DNA of 64,000 nucleotides, from positions 1 to 64,000 of the forward strand of contig JBFMAV010000009.1 of assembly GCA_040755535.1 (NCBI GenBank), in the 5' to 3' direction. Both the position numbers and the translations under genes were made by a program. Position 1 is the first letter of the stretch, and the number at the start of each line of letters is the position of its first letter. This stretch comes from Aquabacter sp040755535 (GTDB lineage Bacteria > Pseudomonadota > Alphaproteobacteria > Rhizobiales > Xanthobacteraceae). The notes beneath the pieces are model-generated. The model ran no database searches and had not been told where the DNA came from. It was given only the letters and a program-made list of their open reading frames with translations. Of the stretch, positions 33,438-42,155 are shown piece after piece.

Positions 33438-35026
33438 CCCTCCAGAGCCCTCCCCCCATCGTCCCCTATCTGCCGGAGAGCGCGCCCTTTTCCCCGGAAC
33501 AGCGGGCCTGGCTCAACGGCTTCTTCGCGGGCGTGTTTTCCGGCACGCCGGGCGCCACCGCCCTTTCGGCGGAAGCCTCCGCCGCGCTCATGCCCTCAGC
33601 CCCGGCCGAGGCGGATGACGGCGCGCCCTGGCACGATGCCGCCATGCCCTTGGCCGAGCGCATGGCGCTCGCGGAGGGCAAGCCGCTCGCAAGGCGCATG
33701 ATGGCGGCCATGGCCCAGCAGGATTGCGGCCAGTGCGGCTATCTCTGCGAAACCTATTCCAAGGCCCTCGCGGACGGCACCGAAACGGCCCTGAACCTGT
33801 GCGCGCCCGGCGGCAAGGAGACGCTGCGCATGCTGAAGGCGCTGGCGAGCGAGCTGGACGGCGCCCCCGCCGCACCCGCCGCGCCGGCCGCCACGAAGCC
33901 CCAAAGCGAAGCGCCGCGCGGCACGCGGGACAATCCGGGCGAGGTCACCTTCCTCGGCCGCGCGCGGCTCAACAAGCCGGGCTCGGAGAAGGAGACCTGG
34001 CATATCGATTTCGATCTCGAAGGCTCGGGGCTCGCCTACAAGGCGGGCGACAGTTTCGGCCTGTTCCCGCAGAATGATCCCGCCCTGGTGGCGGCGGTGA
34101 TGGCGGCGCTGGACGCGCCCGCCGACTATCCGGTGGGCGACAAGACGCTGGAAGAGGTGCTGACGCGGGACGTGTGCCTGAAATCGGCCCCCGACGCGCT
34201 CTTCACCCTGTTCTCCTATCTCACCGGCGGCGCCCGCAAGGCCACCGCGCGGGCGCTCGCGGCGGGCGAGGACCCGGACGGCGACGCCGCGACCCTCGAC
34301 GTTCTGGCGGCGCTGGAAAAATTCGCCGGCGCGCGGCCCGACCCGGAAGCGGTGGTGGAATGCCTGGAGCCGCTCCAGCCGCGCCTCTATTCCATCTCGT
34401 CCAGCCCGCTCGCCACCCCCGGCCGGCTTTCGCTGACGGTGGATGCGGTGCGCTATGATCTCGGCGCGCGCACCCGTCTTGGCGCCTGCTCCACCTTCCT
34501 GGGCGGGCGGGTGGATGCGGGCGCGCGGCTCAAAGCCTATATCCAGCCGGCCCATGGCTTCGGCCTGCCGGCCGATCCGGCGACGCCGGTCATCATGGTG
34601 GGGCCGGGCACCGGCATCGCGCCGTTCCGCGCCTTCCTGCATGAGCGCATGGCGGCGAAGGCGCCGGGCCGCAACTGGCTGTTCTTCGGCCATCAGCGGC
34701 GCGAGACCGATTTCTTCTATGAGGACGAACTCGCCGGAATGCAGGCGGCGGGCGTGCTCACCCGCCTCGACACCGCCTGGTCCCGCGACGGGGCGCGCAA
34801 GGTTTATGTGCAGGACCGCATCCGCGAAGCGGGGGCTGAGCTTTGGGACTGGCTCGGTGCGGGCGCCCATGTCTACATTTGCGGCGATGCCAAGCGCATG
34901 GCGAAGGATGTGGAGGCGGCGCTCCTCGATGTGGCGGCGACCCACGGCGCGCTCGGGGCGGACAAAGCCACCGCCTTCCTGGCGGACCTGAAGGCGACGG
35001 GACGGTTTCAGGCCGACGTCTATTGA
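33434..35026 (+). CDS. Fe-S/FNR-type reductase (CysJ-like, without flavodoxin domain)
   Basis: A 530-residue protein annotated in related genomes as sulfite reductase subunit alpha. The N-terminal part carries a CGQCGYLC motif plus a downstream Cys (LNLCAPGG), the pattern of a 4Fe-4S domain, in place of the FMN flavodoxin of CysJ. From about residue 160 it is a CysJ/NADPH-P450-reductase-like FAD/NADPH module: RLYSISSSP (FAD), GACSTFL, MVGPGTGIAPFRAFL, FFGHQRRETDFFYEDEL and YICGDAKRMAKDVEAAL. It likely takes electrons from NADPH through FAD and the Fe-S cluster to nirA, with which it overlaps by 4 bp. Confidence 0.85.
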   Translation: MTLQSPPPIVPYLPESAPFSPEQRAWLNGFFAGVFSGTPGATALSAEASAALMPSAPAEADDGAPWHDAAMPLAERMALAEGKPLARRMMAAMAQQDCGQCGYLCETYSKALADGTETALNLCAPGGKETLRMLKALASELDGAPAAPAAPAATKPQSEAPRGTRDNPGEVTFLGRARLNKPGSEKETWHIDFDLEGSGLAYKAGDSFGLFPQNDPALVAAVMAALDAPADYPVGDKTLEEVLTRDVCLKSAPDALFTLFSYLTGGARKATARALAAGEDPDGDAATLDVLAALEKFAGARPDPEAVVECLEPLQPRLYSISSSPLATPGRLSLTVDAVRYDLGARTRLGACSTFLGGRVDAGARLKAYIQPAHGFGLPADPATPVIMVGPGTGIAPFRAFLHERMAAKAPGRNWLFFGHQRRETDFFYEDELAGMQAAGVLTRLDTAWSRDGARKVYVQDRIREAGAELWDWLGAGAHVYICGDAKRMAKDVEAALLDVAATHGALGADKATAFLADLKATGRFQADVY

Positions 35027-35344
35027 GGGGCATGTGATGCGTCAGGCCATCGTGCCTTTTGAAACGAACGTCCCTGCTCAGCGGGGCGTCGGGCGGTCAG
35101 GCCCTGGGATGCGCTGTGCTTTGCTTCGCCTTGCTTTCGCTTGCAGCCGGGGGCTACCCGTCCCCAGCCGCGGGTTCCCCCTCCCCAGCCCTCCCCCGCA
35201 AGCGGGAGAGGGGGCAGTCCCCGCAAGGATCGGAGCGGCGGCAGGCGTTCCGCGGGGAAAGCACCACACCGCCACAACCGGCGGCGCGGCCGGCGCCGCA
35301 AAAAACAAGACGCGCCGCCCCGCGCACCGCCCCAGGAGCCTGCC
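35027..35344. other. 318-bp intergenic region before nasA with a palindromic repeat
   Basis: No gene found. It contains the palindrome CCCTCCCCCGC-AA-GCGGGAGAGGG (35189-35212), a copy of the element at 41717-41740, surrounded by low-complexity GC-rich sequence. A second promoter for nasA could lie here but none is recognisable. Confidence 0.6.
35189..35212. repeat. CCCTCTCCCGC palindromic repeat, copy 1
   Basis: 11-bp arms with 10 matches and a 2-base loop (AA). Same element as 41717-41740, which has perfect 10-bp arms. It lies in the gap between the reductase gene and nasA. Confidence 0.75.
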
Positions 35345-38026
35345 ATGAATGCGCCGCTCGCGAGCACGCCGGCCGTGCGCACCACCTGTCCCTATTGCGG
35401 GGTGGGCTGCGGGGTGATGGCGACGCCCGATGCCGCCGGGGGCGCGCTTATCAGCGGCGATACGGCGCATCCGGCCAATCTCGGCCGGCTTTGCTCCAAG
35501 GGCACGGCGCTCGGCGAGACCATCGGGCTTGAAACCCGCCTGCTCCACCCTCTCCTGCGCACCAGGGCCGGCACGCTGGCGCGGACCTCCTGGGACAGCG
35601 CGCTCGACCGGGTGGCGGCGGGGCTGAAAGAGACTCTGGAGCGCCACGGGCCGCAGGCGATCGCCTTCTATCTGTCCGGCCAGTTGCTGACCGAGGATTA
35701 TTACGCCGCCAACAAGCTCGCCAAGGGCTTCCTCGGCACCGCCCATGTGGACACCAATTCGCGGCTCTGCATGGCCTCCTCCGTGGCGGGCCACAAGCGG
35801 GCCTTCGGCTCCGATACGGTGCCCGGCTGCTATGAGGACCTGGAGCAGGCGGACCTCGTCATCCTGGTGGGCTCCAACGCCGCCTGGTGCCATCCCGTGC
35901 TCTATCAGCGCCTGCTGGCGGCGCGCGCGGCGCGGGGCACGCGGATCGTCGTCATCGATCCCCGCCGCACCCAGACCGCCGAGGATGTGGACCTGTTCCT
36001 TCCCCTCGCCCATGGCACAGACGCGGCATTGTTCAGCGGCCTGCTGGTGCATTTGGCGCAGACCGGGGCGATCGATGACGCCTTCATCCGCGATCACACA
36101 TCAGGCTTCACGGACACGCTCGCCGAAGCCCGCGCGCTCGCGCCCGACATCGCGCAAACCGCGCGCCTGACGAATCTCGATCCGGCTGACGTCGCTCGTT
36201 TCTTCGCCCTGTTCCGCGACACGGCGCGCACCGTCACCTGCTATTCGCAAGGGGTGAACCAGTCGGCGCGCGGAAGCGACAAGGTCAATGCCATCCTCAA
36301 TTGCCACCTCGCCACGGGGCGCATCGGGCGCGCCGGCATGGGGCCGTTCTCGCTCACCGGACAACCCAATGCCATGGGCGGGCGCGAGGTGGGCGGGCTT
36401 GCCAACCAGCTTGCCGCCCATATGGGCTTCTCGCCGCAGGAGGTGGACCGGGTGCGCCGCTTCTGGGACGCGCCCCGCATGGCCGAGCGCGAAGGCCTGA
36501 AAGCAGTGGACCTGTTCGCCGCCGTGGCGCGGGGCGAGATCAAGGCGCTCTGGGTCGTGGGCACCAATCCGGCGGTGAGCCTGCCACGCGCCGACCATGT
36601 GCGCGCCGCGCTGGGACGGCTCGATCTTTTCGTCCTGTCCGAGAATGTGGTGGGCAACGACACGTTCGAGAGCCACCCCCATGTGGTTCTGCCCGCCGCC
36701 GCCTGGGGCGAGAAGGACGGAACCGTCACCAATTCGGAACGCCGCATCTCGCGCCTGCGCCCCTTCCTGTCCCGCGCCGGGGAGGCCCGGCCCGACTGGT
36801 GGGCGCTCGCACAGGTGGCCAAGCGCCTCGGCCATGGCGCGGCCTTCGACTGGACTTCGCCCGCCGACATTTTCCGCGAGCATGCGGCCCTCTCCGGTTT
36901 CGAGAACGGGGGCACGCGCGACTTCGACATTTCCGGCCTCGCGGGCCTGTCGGACGCCGCCTATGAGGCGCTGGAACCGGTCCAATGGCCTGTTCCGGAG
37001 GGAGCCACAAGCGGCACCGCGCGGCTGTTCGCGGAGGGCGGCTTCTTCACCGGCGACGCCCGCGCCAGCTTCCTCGCCCCGGGCGCCCTGCCCGTGGCCC
37101 ATTGCAGCGCCGATTTTCCCTTCGTGCTGAACACCGGGCGCATCCGCGACCAATGGCACACCATGACCCGCACCGGCCTTTCGGCGCGGCTCTCCGCCCA
37201 TCTGCCGGCGCCTTATGTCAGCATTCATCCCGAGGATGCGGCCGGCGCCGGGCTGCGCAGCGGCGATCTCGCCCAGGTGCGCACTGCCCATGGCCGCGCC
37301 TTGCTTGAAGTTCAGCTGGATGCGGGGCTGGCGCCCGGCACGCTGTTCGCGCCCATCCACTGGAGCCACGCCAATTCCTCGTCCGGGCGGGTCGGTCCCC
37401 TCGTCCATGCGGTGACGGACCCGGTGTCCGGCCAGCCCGACGCCAAGGCGACGCCCGCCGCGCTGGACAAGGCGGACGCGCCCTATCACGGCTTCCTGCT
37501 GGCCCGCGCCAAGATCGACCCGCCCCCGGGCGCCTGGTGGGCGCGCCTGCCCATCGAGGGCGGCTTTGCCTGGCGCCTCGCCGGGGCCGCGCCGCCGGAG
37601 GCGTGGAAGGACTGGGCGCTCGCACACATGGCGCAAAGCGACAGGGCTGACCTCATTGACCATGCCCAAGGCCATTATCGCGCCGCCGCCTTCGATGCGG
37701 CCGGGCATCTTGCCTTCGCGCTGATCGTCGGTCCGCGCGGCGAGACCCCGGCATGGGACGCGCTGAAAAGCCTGTTCGCGGCCGGCGCCGTGCCGGAGGC
37801 GGACCGCCGGCTCATTCTCTCCGGTCGCCGGGCGGGGCTCGACGCGCAGATCGGCCCGCTGGTCTGCGCCTGCCACGGCGTCTCGCGCGGCGCCATCGTC
37901 GCCGCCATCGCGGGCGGCTGCACGAGCGCGCAGGCCGTGGGGGCGAAGCTGAAGGCCGGCACCAATTGCGGCTCCTGCCTCCCGGAAATCCGCGCCCTGG
38001 TGAGCGAGGCGTGCGTGCCCGCCTGA
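35345..38026 (+). CDS. nasA: assimilatory nitrate reductase catalytic subunit NasA/NarB type
   Basis: Molybdopterin oxidoreductase of 893 residues that reduces nitrate to nitrite in the cytoplasm using a bis-MGD cofactor. The N-terminal 4Fe-4S motif is CPYCGVGCGV (C-x2-C-x3-C), with the fourth Cys near LGRLCSKG. Typical motifs include NSRLCMAS, with the likely Mo-ligand Cys, and LTGQPNAMGGREVGGLANQL. The C-terminal BFD-like [2Fe-2S] domain has CACHGVSRGAI (C-x-C) and NCGSCLPEI (C-x2-C). The ATG at 35345 lies just before the first Cys motif, with AGGAG upstream. The electron donor is probably the reductase at 33434-35026 or the FAD reductase. Confidence 0.94.
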   Translation: MNAPLASTPAVRTTCPYCGVGCGVMATPDAAGGALISGDTAHPANLGRLCSKGTALGETIGLETRLLHPLLRTRAGTLARTSWDSALDRVAAGLKETLERHGPQAIAFYLSGQLLTEDYYAANKLAKGFLGTAHVDTNSRLCMASSVAGHKRAFGSDTVPGCYEDLEQADLVILVGSNAAWCHPVLYQRLLAARAARGTRIVVIDPRRTQTAEDVDLFLPLAHGTDAALFSGLLVHLAQTGAIDDAFIRDHTSGFTDTLAEARALAPDIAQTARLTNLDPADVARFFALFRDTARTVTCYSQGVNQSARGSDKVNAILNCHLATGRIGRAGMGPFSLTGQPNAMGGREVGGLANQLAAHMGFSPQEVDRVRRFWDAPRMAEREGLKAVDLFAAVARGEIKALWVVGTNPAVSLPRADHVRAALGRLDLFVLSENVVGNDTFESHPHVVLPAAAWGEKDGTVTNSERRISRLRPFLSRAGEARPDWWALAQVAKRLGHGAAFDWTSPADIFREHAALSGFENGGTRDFDISGLAGLSDAAYEALEPVQWPVPEGATSGTARLFAEGGFFTGDARASFLAPGALPVAHCSADFPFVLNTGRIRDQWHTMTRTGLSARLSAHLPAPYVSIHPEDAAGAGLRSGDLAQVRTAHGRALLEVQLDAGLAPGTLFAPIHWSHANSSSGRVGPLVHAVTDPVSGQPDAKATPAALDKADAPYHGFLLARAKIDPPPGAWWARLPIEGGFAWRLAGAAPPEAWKDWALAHMAQSDRADLIDHAQGHYRAAAFDAAGHLAFALIVGPRGETPAWDALKSLFAAGAVPEADRRLILSGRRAGLDAQIGPLVCACHGVSRGAIVAAIAGGCTSAQAVGAKLKAGTNCGSCLPEIRALVSEACVPA

Positions 38027-38128
38027 TGCCGCGCAAATGCGCCCGCCATTGTGCGCAAACGCGAGAGGACAGGCGTTCGCACCCAGCCTAGACTCCCGGC
38101 AAGCGACAACAAGCCGGGAAACGCTGCC

Positions 38129-39202
38129 ATGGGACCATCCACCCGCTTCACCGACCTCGTGGGCATCTCCCTGCCCCTGATCCAGGCGCCCATGATCGGC
38201 CCGAAGCCAGAGCTTGCGCGCGCCGCGAGCGCGGCGGGCGCGCTCGGTTCGCTGGGCTGCGCCTCCATGACGGCGGACCAGGTGCGCGCCGAGGCCGCCG
38301 CGATCCGCGCGGTGACGCCGAACCCCTTCAACCTCAATTTCTTCGCCCACACCCCCGCGCCCGAGGATGCCACGCGGGCGCAGGCCTGGCAGGCGCGGCT
38401 CGCGCCCTATTATGGCGAACTCGGCCTCGACCCCGCCGCGCCCATCGCGGTGACCAACCGCGCGCCCTTCGACGCCGTCATGTGCGCGGTGGTGGAAGAG
38501 GTGCGCCCGCGCGTGGTGAGCTTCCATTTCGGCCTGCCGCAGGCCGACCTGCTGCGCCGGGTGAAGGCGGCGGGCGCGGTGGTGCTCTCCTCCGCCACCA
38601 CGGTCGCGGAAGCCCGCTGGCTGGAGGACAATGGCGCGGACGCCATCATCGCCCAAGGCGCGGAGGCGGGCGGGCATCGCGGCATGTTCCTCACCGACGA
38701 TCCGGCCCGGCAGGTGGGCACGTTCGCCTTGGTGCCGCAGGTGGCGGACGCGGTGCGCGTGCCGGTGATCGCGGCCGGCGGCATCGCGGACGGGCGCGGC
38801 ATCGCCGCCGCCTTTGCCCTGGGGGCGGACGCGGTGCAGATCGGCACCGCCTTTCTGCTCACCGCCGAGGCGGGGCTGTCGCCGGTCTATCGCGCGGCGC
38901 TGAAGGGCGCGGCGAGCGATGCCACCGCACTCACCAATGTCTTCACCGGGCGCCCGGCGCGCGGCATCCTCAATCGCCTGATGCGCGAGGAAGGCCCGAT
39001 TTCGCCCCGCGCCCCCGCTTTCCCCACCGCCGCCCCGCCGCTCGGCCCGCTGAAGGCCGCCGCCGAGGCGCGGGGCAGCGGGGATTTCACCGCGCTCTGG
39101 TCGGGACAGGCCGGTCCCCTGGCGCGCGAGATGGGAACGGGCGCGTTGATCGCCGCTCTGGTGGACGAGACGCGCACGGCCACGCAGCGGCTTGCGGGCT
39201 GA
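38129..39202 (+). CDS. nitronate monooxygenase
   Basis: FMN-dependent TIM-barrel oxygenase, 357 residues, oxidising alkyl nitronates (nitroalkane anions) to carbonyl compounds and nitrite. Motifs: PLIQAPMIGP at the N-terminus, FHFGLP, the FMN phosphate site AQGAEAGGHRGMF, VIAAGGIADGRG, and GADAVQIGTAFLLT. The ATG at 38129 begins 102 bp after nasA; a start 26 codons earlier is possible but has no ribosome-binding site. In this neighbourhood it could feed released nitrite into NirA (inference). A palindromic repeat separates it from the convergent DUF971 gene. Confidence 0.9.
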   Translation: MGPSTRFTDLVGISLPLIQAPMIGPKPELARAASAAGALGSLGCASMTADQVRAEAAAIRAVTPNPFNLNFFAHTPAPEDATRAQAWQARLAPYYGELGLDPAAPIAVTNRAPFDAVMCAVVEEVRPRVVSFHFGLPQADLLRRVKAAGAVVLSSATTVAEARWLEDNGADAIIAQGAEAGGHRGMFLTDDPARQVGTFALVPQVADAVRVPVIAAGGIADGRGIAAAFALGADAVQIGTAFLLTAEAGLSPVYRAALKGAASDATALTNVFTGRPARGILNRLMREEGPISPRAPAFPTAAPPLGPLKAAAEARGSGDFTALWSGQAGPLAREMGTGALIAALVDETRTATQRLAG

Positions 39203-39205
39203 CTT

Positions 39206-39244
39206 TAGAGCCAGATCCGATCAGGTTGAATCAACCTGATCTAG
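39206..39244. repeat. palindromic intergenic repeat (GATCAGGTTGA type)
   Basis: Perfect 11-bp inverted repeat GATCAGGTTGA / TCAACCTGATC around a single A (39219-39241), flanked by TAGAG and CTAG. It sits exactly between two convergent genes and contains the stop codon of the leftward one, so it may also act as a shared terminator. Confidence 0.8.
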
Positions 39245-39618
39245 CCGCGCGACAGCCCCTGCCGGGCGAGGGCGTCGCGATAGGCCGCAAAGCGCGTCTC
39301 CTGCTCGGCGCCCAGCGTCCACAGATAGGTCCAGCTGTAGATGCCGGTCTGGTGGCCGTCGTCGAAGATGAGACGCACCGCATAGGAGCCGACCGGCTCC
39401 ACCTCGGCGATGCGCACCGTGCGCTTGCCGGGCACGGTCTGCTTCTCGTGCGGGGCATGGCCCTGCACCTCGGCGGACGGGCTCTCCACCCGCAGATATT
39501 CGGCGGGAAGCGTATAGGCCGCGCCATCCTCGAACGTGACCTTGAGCGCATGGCGCTCCTCCACCACCCGCAATTCGGTGGGCCAGGGATCGGGCGGGGG
39601 AGAGGCGGGAGACGTCAT
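39241..39618 (-). CDS. DUF971 (GBBH-like N-terminal) family protein
   Basis: A 125-residue protein with the DUF971 fold, related to the N-terminal domain of gamma-butyrobetaine hydroxylase and to Fe-S maturation adaptors. Motifs: ALKVTFEDGAAYTLPAEYLRV and YAVRLIFDDGHQTGIYSWTYLWTLG. Function unknown; in some bacteria such genes lie next to Mrp/ApbC-type Fe-S genes. The ATG at 39618 was chosen because the family begins here; an upstream in-frame extension is rich in Arg and Cys and unlikely. Convergent with the nitronate monooxygenase, divergent from moaA. Confidence 0.86.
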   Translation of the reverse strand: MTSPASPPPDPWPTELRVVEERHALKVTFEDGAAYTLPAEYLRVESPSAEVQGHAPHEKQTVPGKRTVRIAEVEPVGSYAVRLIFDDGHQTGIYSWTYLWTLGAEQETRFAAYRDALARQGLSRG

Positions 39619-39776
39619 GGCGCGGCCCTGGCTGGATAAGCGGAAGCGCAAGCGCGGTGCCGTGCGTTTGAACAGGCAGCCCCTACACATCCTTGTCCGG
39701 CATACGATATAACAGGTCCAGATTGAAGGGCGGCGCCAGACCGCCGTAAAGAACATCTAGAGCCGGGAGCCTCAAG

Positions 39777-40829
39777 GTGCGTCCGTATCCGCGTGATCTC
39801 AGCGACCGCAGCGTGGTCGCCGCCGCCGAGAAGGGTCCGCTCGTGGACACGTTCGGGCGTGCGGTCACCTATCTGCGCGTCTCGGTGACGGACCGCTGCG
39901 ACTTCCGCTGCGTCTATTGCATGTCCGAGCACATGACCTTCCTGCCCAAGCAGGACCTGCTCACGCTGGAGGAACTGGACCGCCTGTGCTCCGCCTTCGT
40001 GGCGCGCGGGGTGAAGAAGCTGCGCCTGACCGGGGGCGAGCCTCTGGTGCGGCGTGACGTGATGACCTTGTTCCGCGCCCTCTCGCGCCATCTGGAGAGC
40101 GGGCGGCTGGACGAACTCACCGTCACCACCAACGGCTCCCAGCTCGCCCGCTACGCGGCGGACCTCGCCGCCTGCGGGGTGAAGCGCATCAATGTCTCGG
40201 TGGACACGCTGGACCCGGACAAGTTCCGCGCCGTCACGCGCTGGGGCGATCTCGGCAAGGTGATGGAGGGCATCGCCGCCGCCAAGGCCAACGGCATCAA
40301 GGTGAAATTGAACGCAGTGGCGCTGCGCGACGTGAACGAAGGCGAAATCGCCTCCATCATGGAGTGGTGCCATGGCGAGGGCCACGACCTCTCCCTCATC
40401 GAGGTGATGCCGCTGGGCGAAGTGGGCGCGGAGCGGGTCGACCAATATCTCCCCCTCTCCGAGGTGCGGGCGAAGCTCGAAGACCGCTACACGCTGACCG
40501 ACATCCCCTACCGCACCGGCGGCCCCGCCCGCTATGTGGAGGTGAAGGAGACCGGCGGGCGGCTCGGCTTCATCACACCGCTCACTCACAATTTCTGCGA
40601 GGGCTGCAACCGGGTGCGCGTCACCTGCACGGGCACGCTCTATATGTGCCTCGGCCAGGAGGATGCCGCCGACCTGCGCGCGCCCCTGCGCGCCGCACCG
40701 GACGACGCGCTGCTCCACAGCGCCATCGACGCGGCCATCTTCCGCAAGCCCAAGGGCCACGATTTCGTCATCGACCGCACCACCCGCGCCCCGGCGGTCT
40801 CGCGCCATATGAGCATGACGGGGGGCTGA
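39777..40829 (+). CDS. moaA: GTP 3',8-cyclase MoaA
   Basis: Radical-SAM enzyme of molybdenum cofactor synthesis: converts GTP to the cyclic precursor with MoaC. The 350 residues have the SAM cluster motif CDFRCVYC (about 42-49), the C-terminal cluster cysteines in CEGCNRVRVTCTGTLYMC, and the terminal Gly-Gly tail (SMTGG) that is essential in MoaA. GTG start with GGGAG upstream. It provides the cofactor for NasA encoded upstream. About 60 bp before csaA. Confidence 0.95.
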   Translation: MRPYPRDLSDRSVVAAAEKGPLVDTFGRAVTYLRVSVTDRCDFRCVYCMSEHMTFLPKQDLLTLEELDRLCSAFVARGVKKLRLTGGEPLVRRDVMTLFRALSRHLESGRLDELTVTTNGSQLARYAADLAACGVKRINVSVDTLDPDKFRAVTRWGDLGKVMEGIAAAKANGIKVKLNAVALRDVNEGEIASIMEWCHGEGHDLSLIEVMPLGEVGAERVDQYLPLSEVRAKLEDRYTLTDIPYRTGGPARYVEVKETGGRLGFITPLTHNFCEGCNRVRVTCTGTLYMCLGQEDAADLRAPLRAAPDDALLHSAIDAAIFRKPKGHDFVIDRTTRAPAVSRHMSMTGG

Positions 40830-40893
40830 GGCCCCATTGCGTCCAACCGCCTGCGCCCGCAAGACTGTCCGAGATTCGACGGACGGAGGGACC

Positions 40894-41241
40894 ATGGCGG
40901 ACGCACAGACCATCAGTTTCGCGGATTTCGAGAAGGTGGACATCCGCGTCGGCACCATCCTGTCCGCCGAGCCCTTCCCCGAGGCGCGCAAGCCTGCCTT
41001 CAAGCTGCGCATCGACTTTGGCCCCGAAATCGGCGTGAAGAAATCCTCCGCCCAGATCACCGTGCATTACACGGCCGAGGCGCTGGTGGGCCGGCAGGTG
41101 GCGGCGGTGGTGAATTTCCCCCCCCGCCAGATCGGCCCCTTCATGTCGGAAGTGCTCACCCTGGGCTTCCCGGACGCGGAAGGCGCCGTGGTGCTGATCG
41201 GGCCGAGCGGGACGGTGCCGAACGGGGGGAAGGTGTTTTGA
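40894..41241 (+). CDS. csaA: CsaA-like tRNA-binding domain protein
   Basis: A 115-residue OB-fold protein of the CsaA type, related to the tRNA-binding domain of methionyl-tRNA synthetase and described in Bacillus as a chaperone with secretion roles. Family signature: FEKVDIRVGTILSAEPFPEARKP and NFPPRQIGPFMSEVLTLG. ATG at 40894 with GGAGGG upstream is preferred over an earlier in-frame start. Followed by a hairpin at 41243-41264. Confidence 0.92.
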   Translation: MADAQTISFADFEKVDIRVGTILSAEPFPEARKPAFKLRIDFGPEIGVKKSSAQITVHYTAEALVGRQVAAVVNFPPRQIGPFMSEVLTLGFPDAEGAVVLIGPSGTVPNGGKVF

Positions 41242-41242
41242 G

Positions 41243-41264
41243 GGAGCGGCCCTTGGGCCGCTCC
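41243..41264. terminator. bidirectional hairpin between convergent genes
   Basis: Perfect 10-bp stem GGAGCGGCCC / GGGCCGCTCC with a TT loop, right after the csaA stop and just before the stop of the leftward 111-residue gene. No long T run on either side, so termination strength is uncertain. Confidence 0.6.
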
Positions 41265-41266
41265 GG

Positions 41267-41602
41267 TTACAGATATTCCGCGTCTTGGCCGATGAGCAGG
41301 TCGCGCAAATTATGGGGCACCGGGAAGCCATAGCCCGCCCAGCTCTCGTCCAGCGGCAGGATCTGACCGTTTTTGTGATAGTCGCTCGTATAAAGTTCAG
41401 CCCCAATCATCCCGAAGGCGCCAAGCAAAGCCTGGATTGCATCTTGCCCGCCGGCGCGGTTTTGGCGCGGGCGATCGGGCCAATCCACCTCATAACGGCA
41501 GAACCAGTGCCCCTCTGGCTGCCGTTCAGGAGCGAACACACGGATTTCCACGGACAAAATCTGATCATCGATTTTGAAATTCAGTCTTCTGTTCGCGATC
41601 AT
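41267..41602 (-). CDS. hypothetical protein, DUF6968-like (paralogue 1)
   Basis: A 111-residue cytoplasmic protein. Pattern: basic N-terminus, beta strand IRVFAPE, WFCRYEVDWPD, then GGQDAIQALLGAFGMIGAELYTSDYHKNGQ, GYGFPVPHNLRDLLIGQDAEYL at the C-terminus. It matches the other 109-residue protein at 41817-42146 along its full length. From memory this family is DUF6968; I cannot confirm it here. ATG with GAAGGTG upstream. It lies 215 bp downstream of its paralogue, with the palindrome at 41717-41740 in the gap. Possible roles include an immunity protein (see findings), not established. Confidence 0.78.
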   Translation of the reverse strand: MIANRRLNFKIDDQILSVEIRVFAPERQPEGHWFCRYEVDWPDRPRQNRAGGQDAIQALLGAFGMIGAELYTSDYHKNGQILPLDESWAGYGFPVPHNLRDLLIGQDAEYL

Positions 41603-41716
41603 GGGTCACCTTCAAAAGAAGAAGGGCGCAAGCGGCTTACCGGTACAAATGGACAGTCTCGATAGGGCGGAGGCTGTTCTGAGGGTGGCCGCCCTCCTTT
41701 GCGGAACCGGGTAAAG

Positions 41717-41740
41717 CCCTCTCCCGCGTGCGGGAGAGGG
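41717..41740. repeat. CCCTCTCCCGC palindromic repeat, copy 2
   Basis: Perfect 10-bp inverted repeat CCCTCTCCCG / CGGGAGAGGG around a CGTG loop, in the gap between the two paralogous genes. A copy lies at 35189-35212, beside nasA. Confidence 0.8.
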
Positions 41741-41816
41741 ATGGGCAGCTGGTGAGGCGCGTAGGATGAACAACAACGCGGCGGCGACTTTTAGAAGAAG
41801 AATTGACTCGGAAGCG

Positions 41817-42146
41817 TTATAAAAAGCGAGCATCTTCTCCGATTAAAGCATCGCGCAGATTGTAAGGGACCGGGAAGCCATATCCGGTCCACCCGTCGCC
41901 AAGCGATTGAAGCTGTCCGTTGCGGTGGTAATCGCTCGTATAGAGATCGGCACCAATCATCTGGAGCGCAGAAATCAGGGCCTGCACGCCGTCGCATCCC
42001 GCAGCATCCATGGTCTGCCGCCCTTCAGGCCAGTCGATCTCATAGCGACACATCCAGCATCCCTCGCTCTCGCGCGGCTGAAAAATGCGGATATCCATGA
42101 CCAATATGGATGCTCTTGTTTTGATCTTGAGGCATCTATTTAACAT
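41817..42146 (-). CDS. hypothetical protein, DUF6968-like (paralogue 2)
   Basis: A 109-residue protein that shares WxCRYEIDWP, GVQALISALQMIGADLYTSDYH, GYGFPVPYNLRD and a hydrophobic C-terminal leucine with the 111-residue protein downstream, clearly a tandem duplication followed by divergence. Base composition is somewhat lower in GC than the housekeeping genes. It begins 9 bp downstream of the 140-residue gene and is likely co-transcribed with it. Function unknown. Confidence 0.76.
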   Translation of the reverse strand: MLNRCLKIKTRASILVMDIRIFQPRESEGCWMCRYEIDWPEGRQTMDAAGCDGVQALISALQMIGADLYTSDYHRNGQLQSLGDGWTGYGFPVPYNLRDALIGEDARFL

Positions 42147-42155
42147 TCGAAACCC

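Noticed and set aside
36101..38677. 858-codon open frame on the minus strand
   Set aside because: Runs antisense through nasA and the nitronate monooxygenase, which are clearly real; composition-driven.
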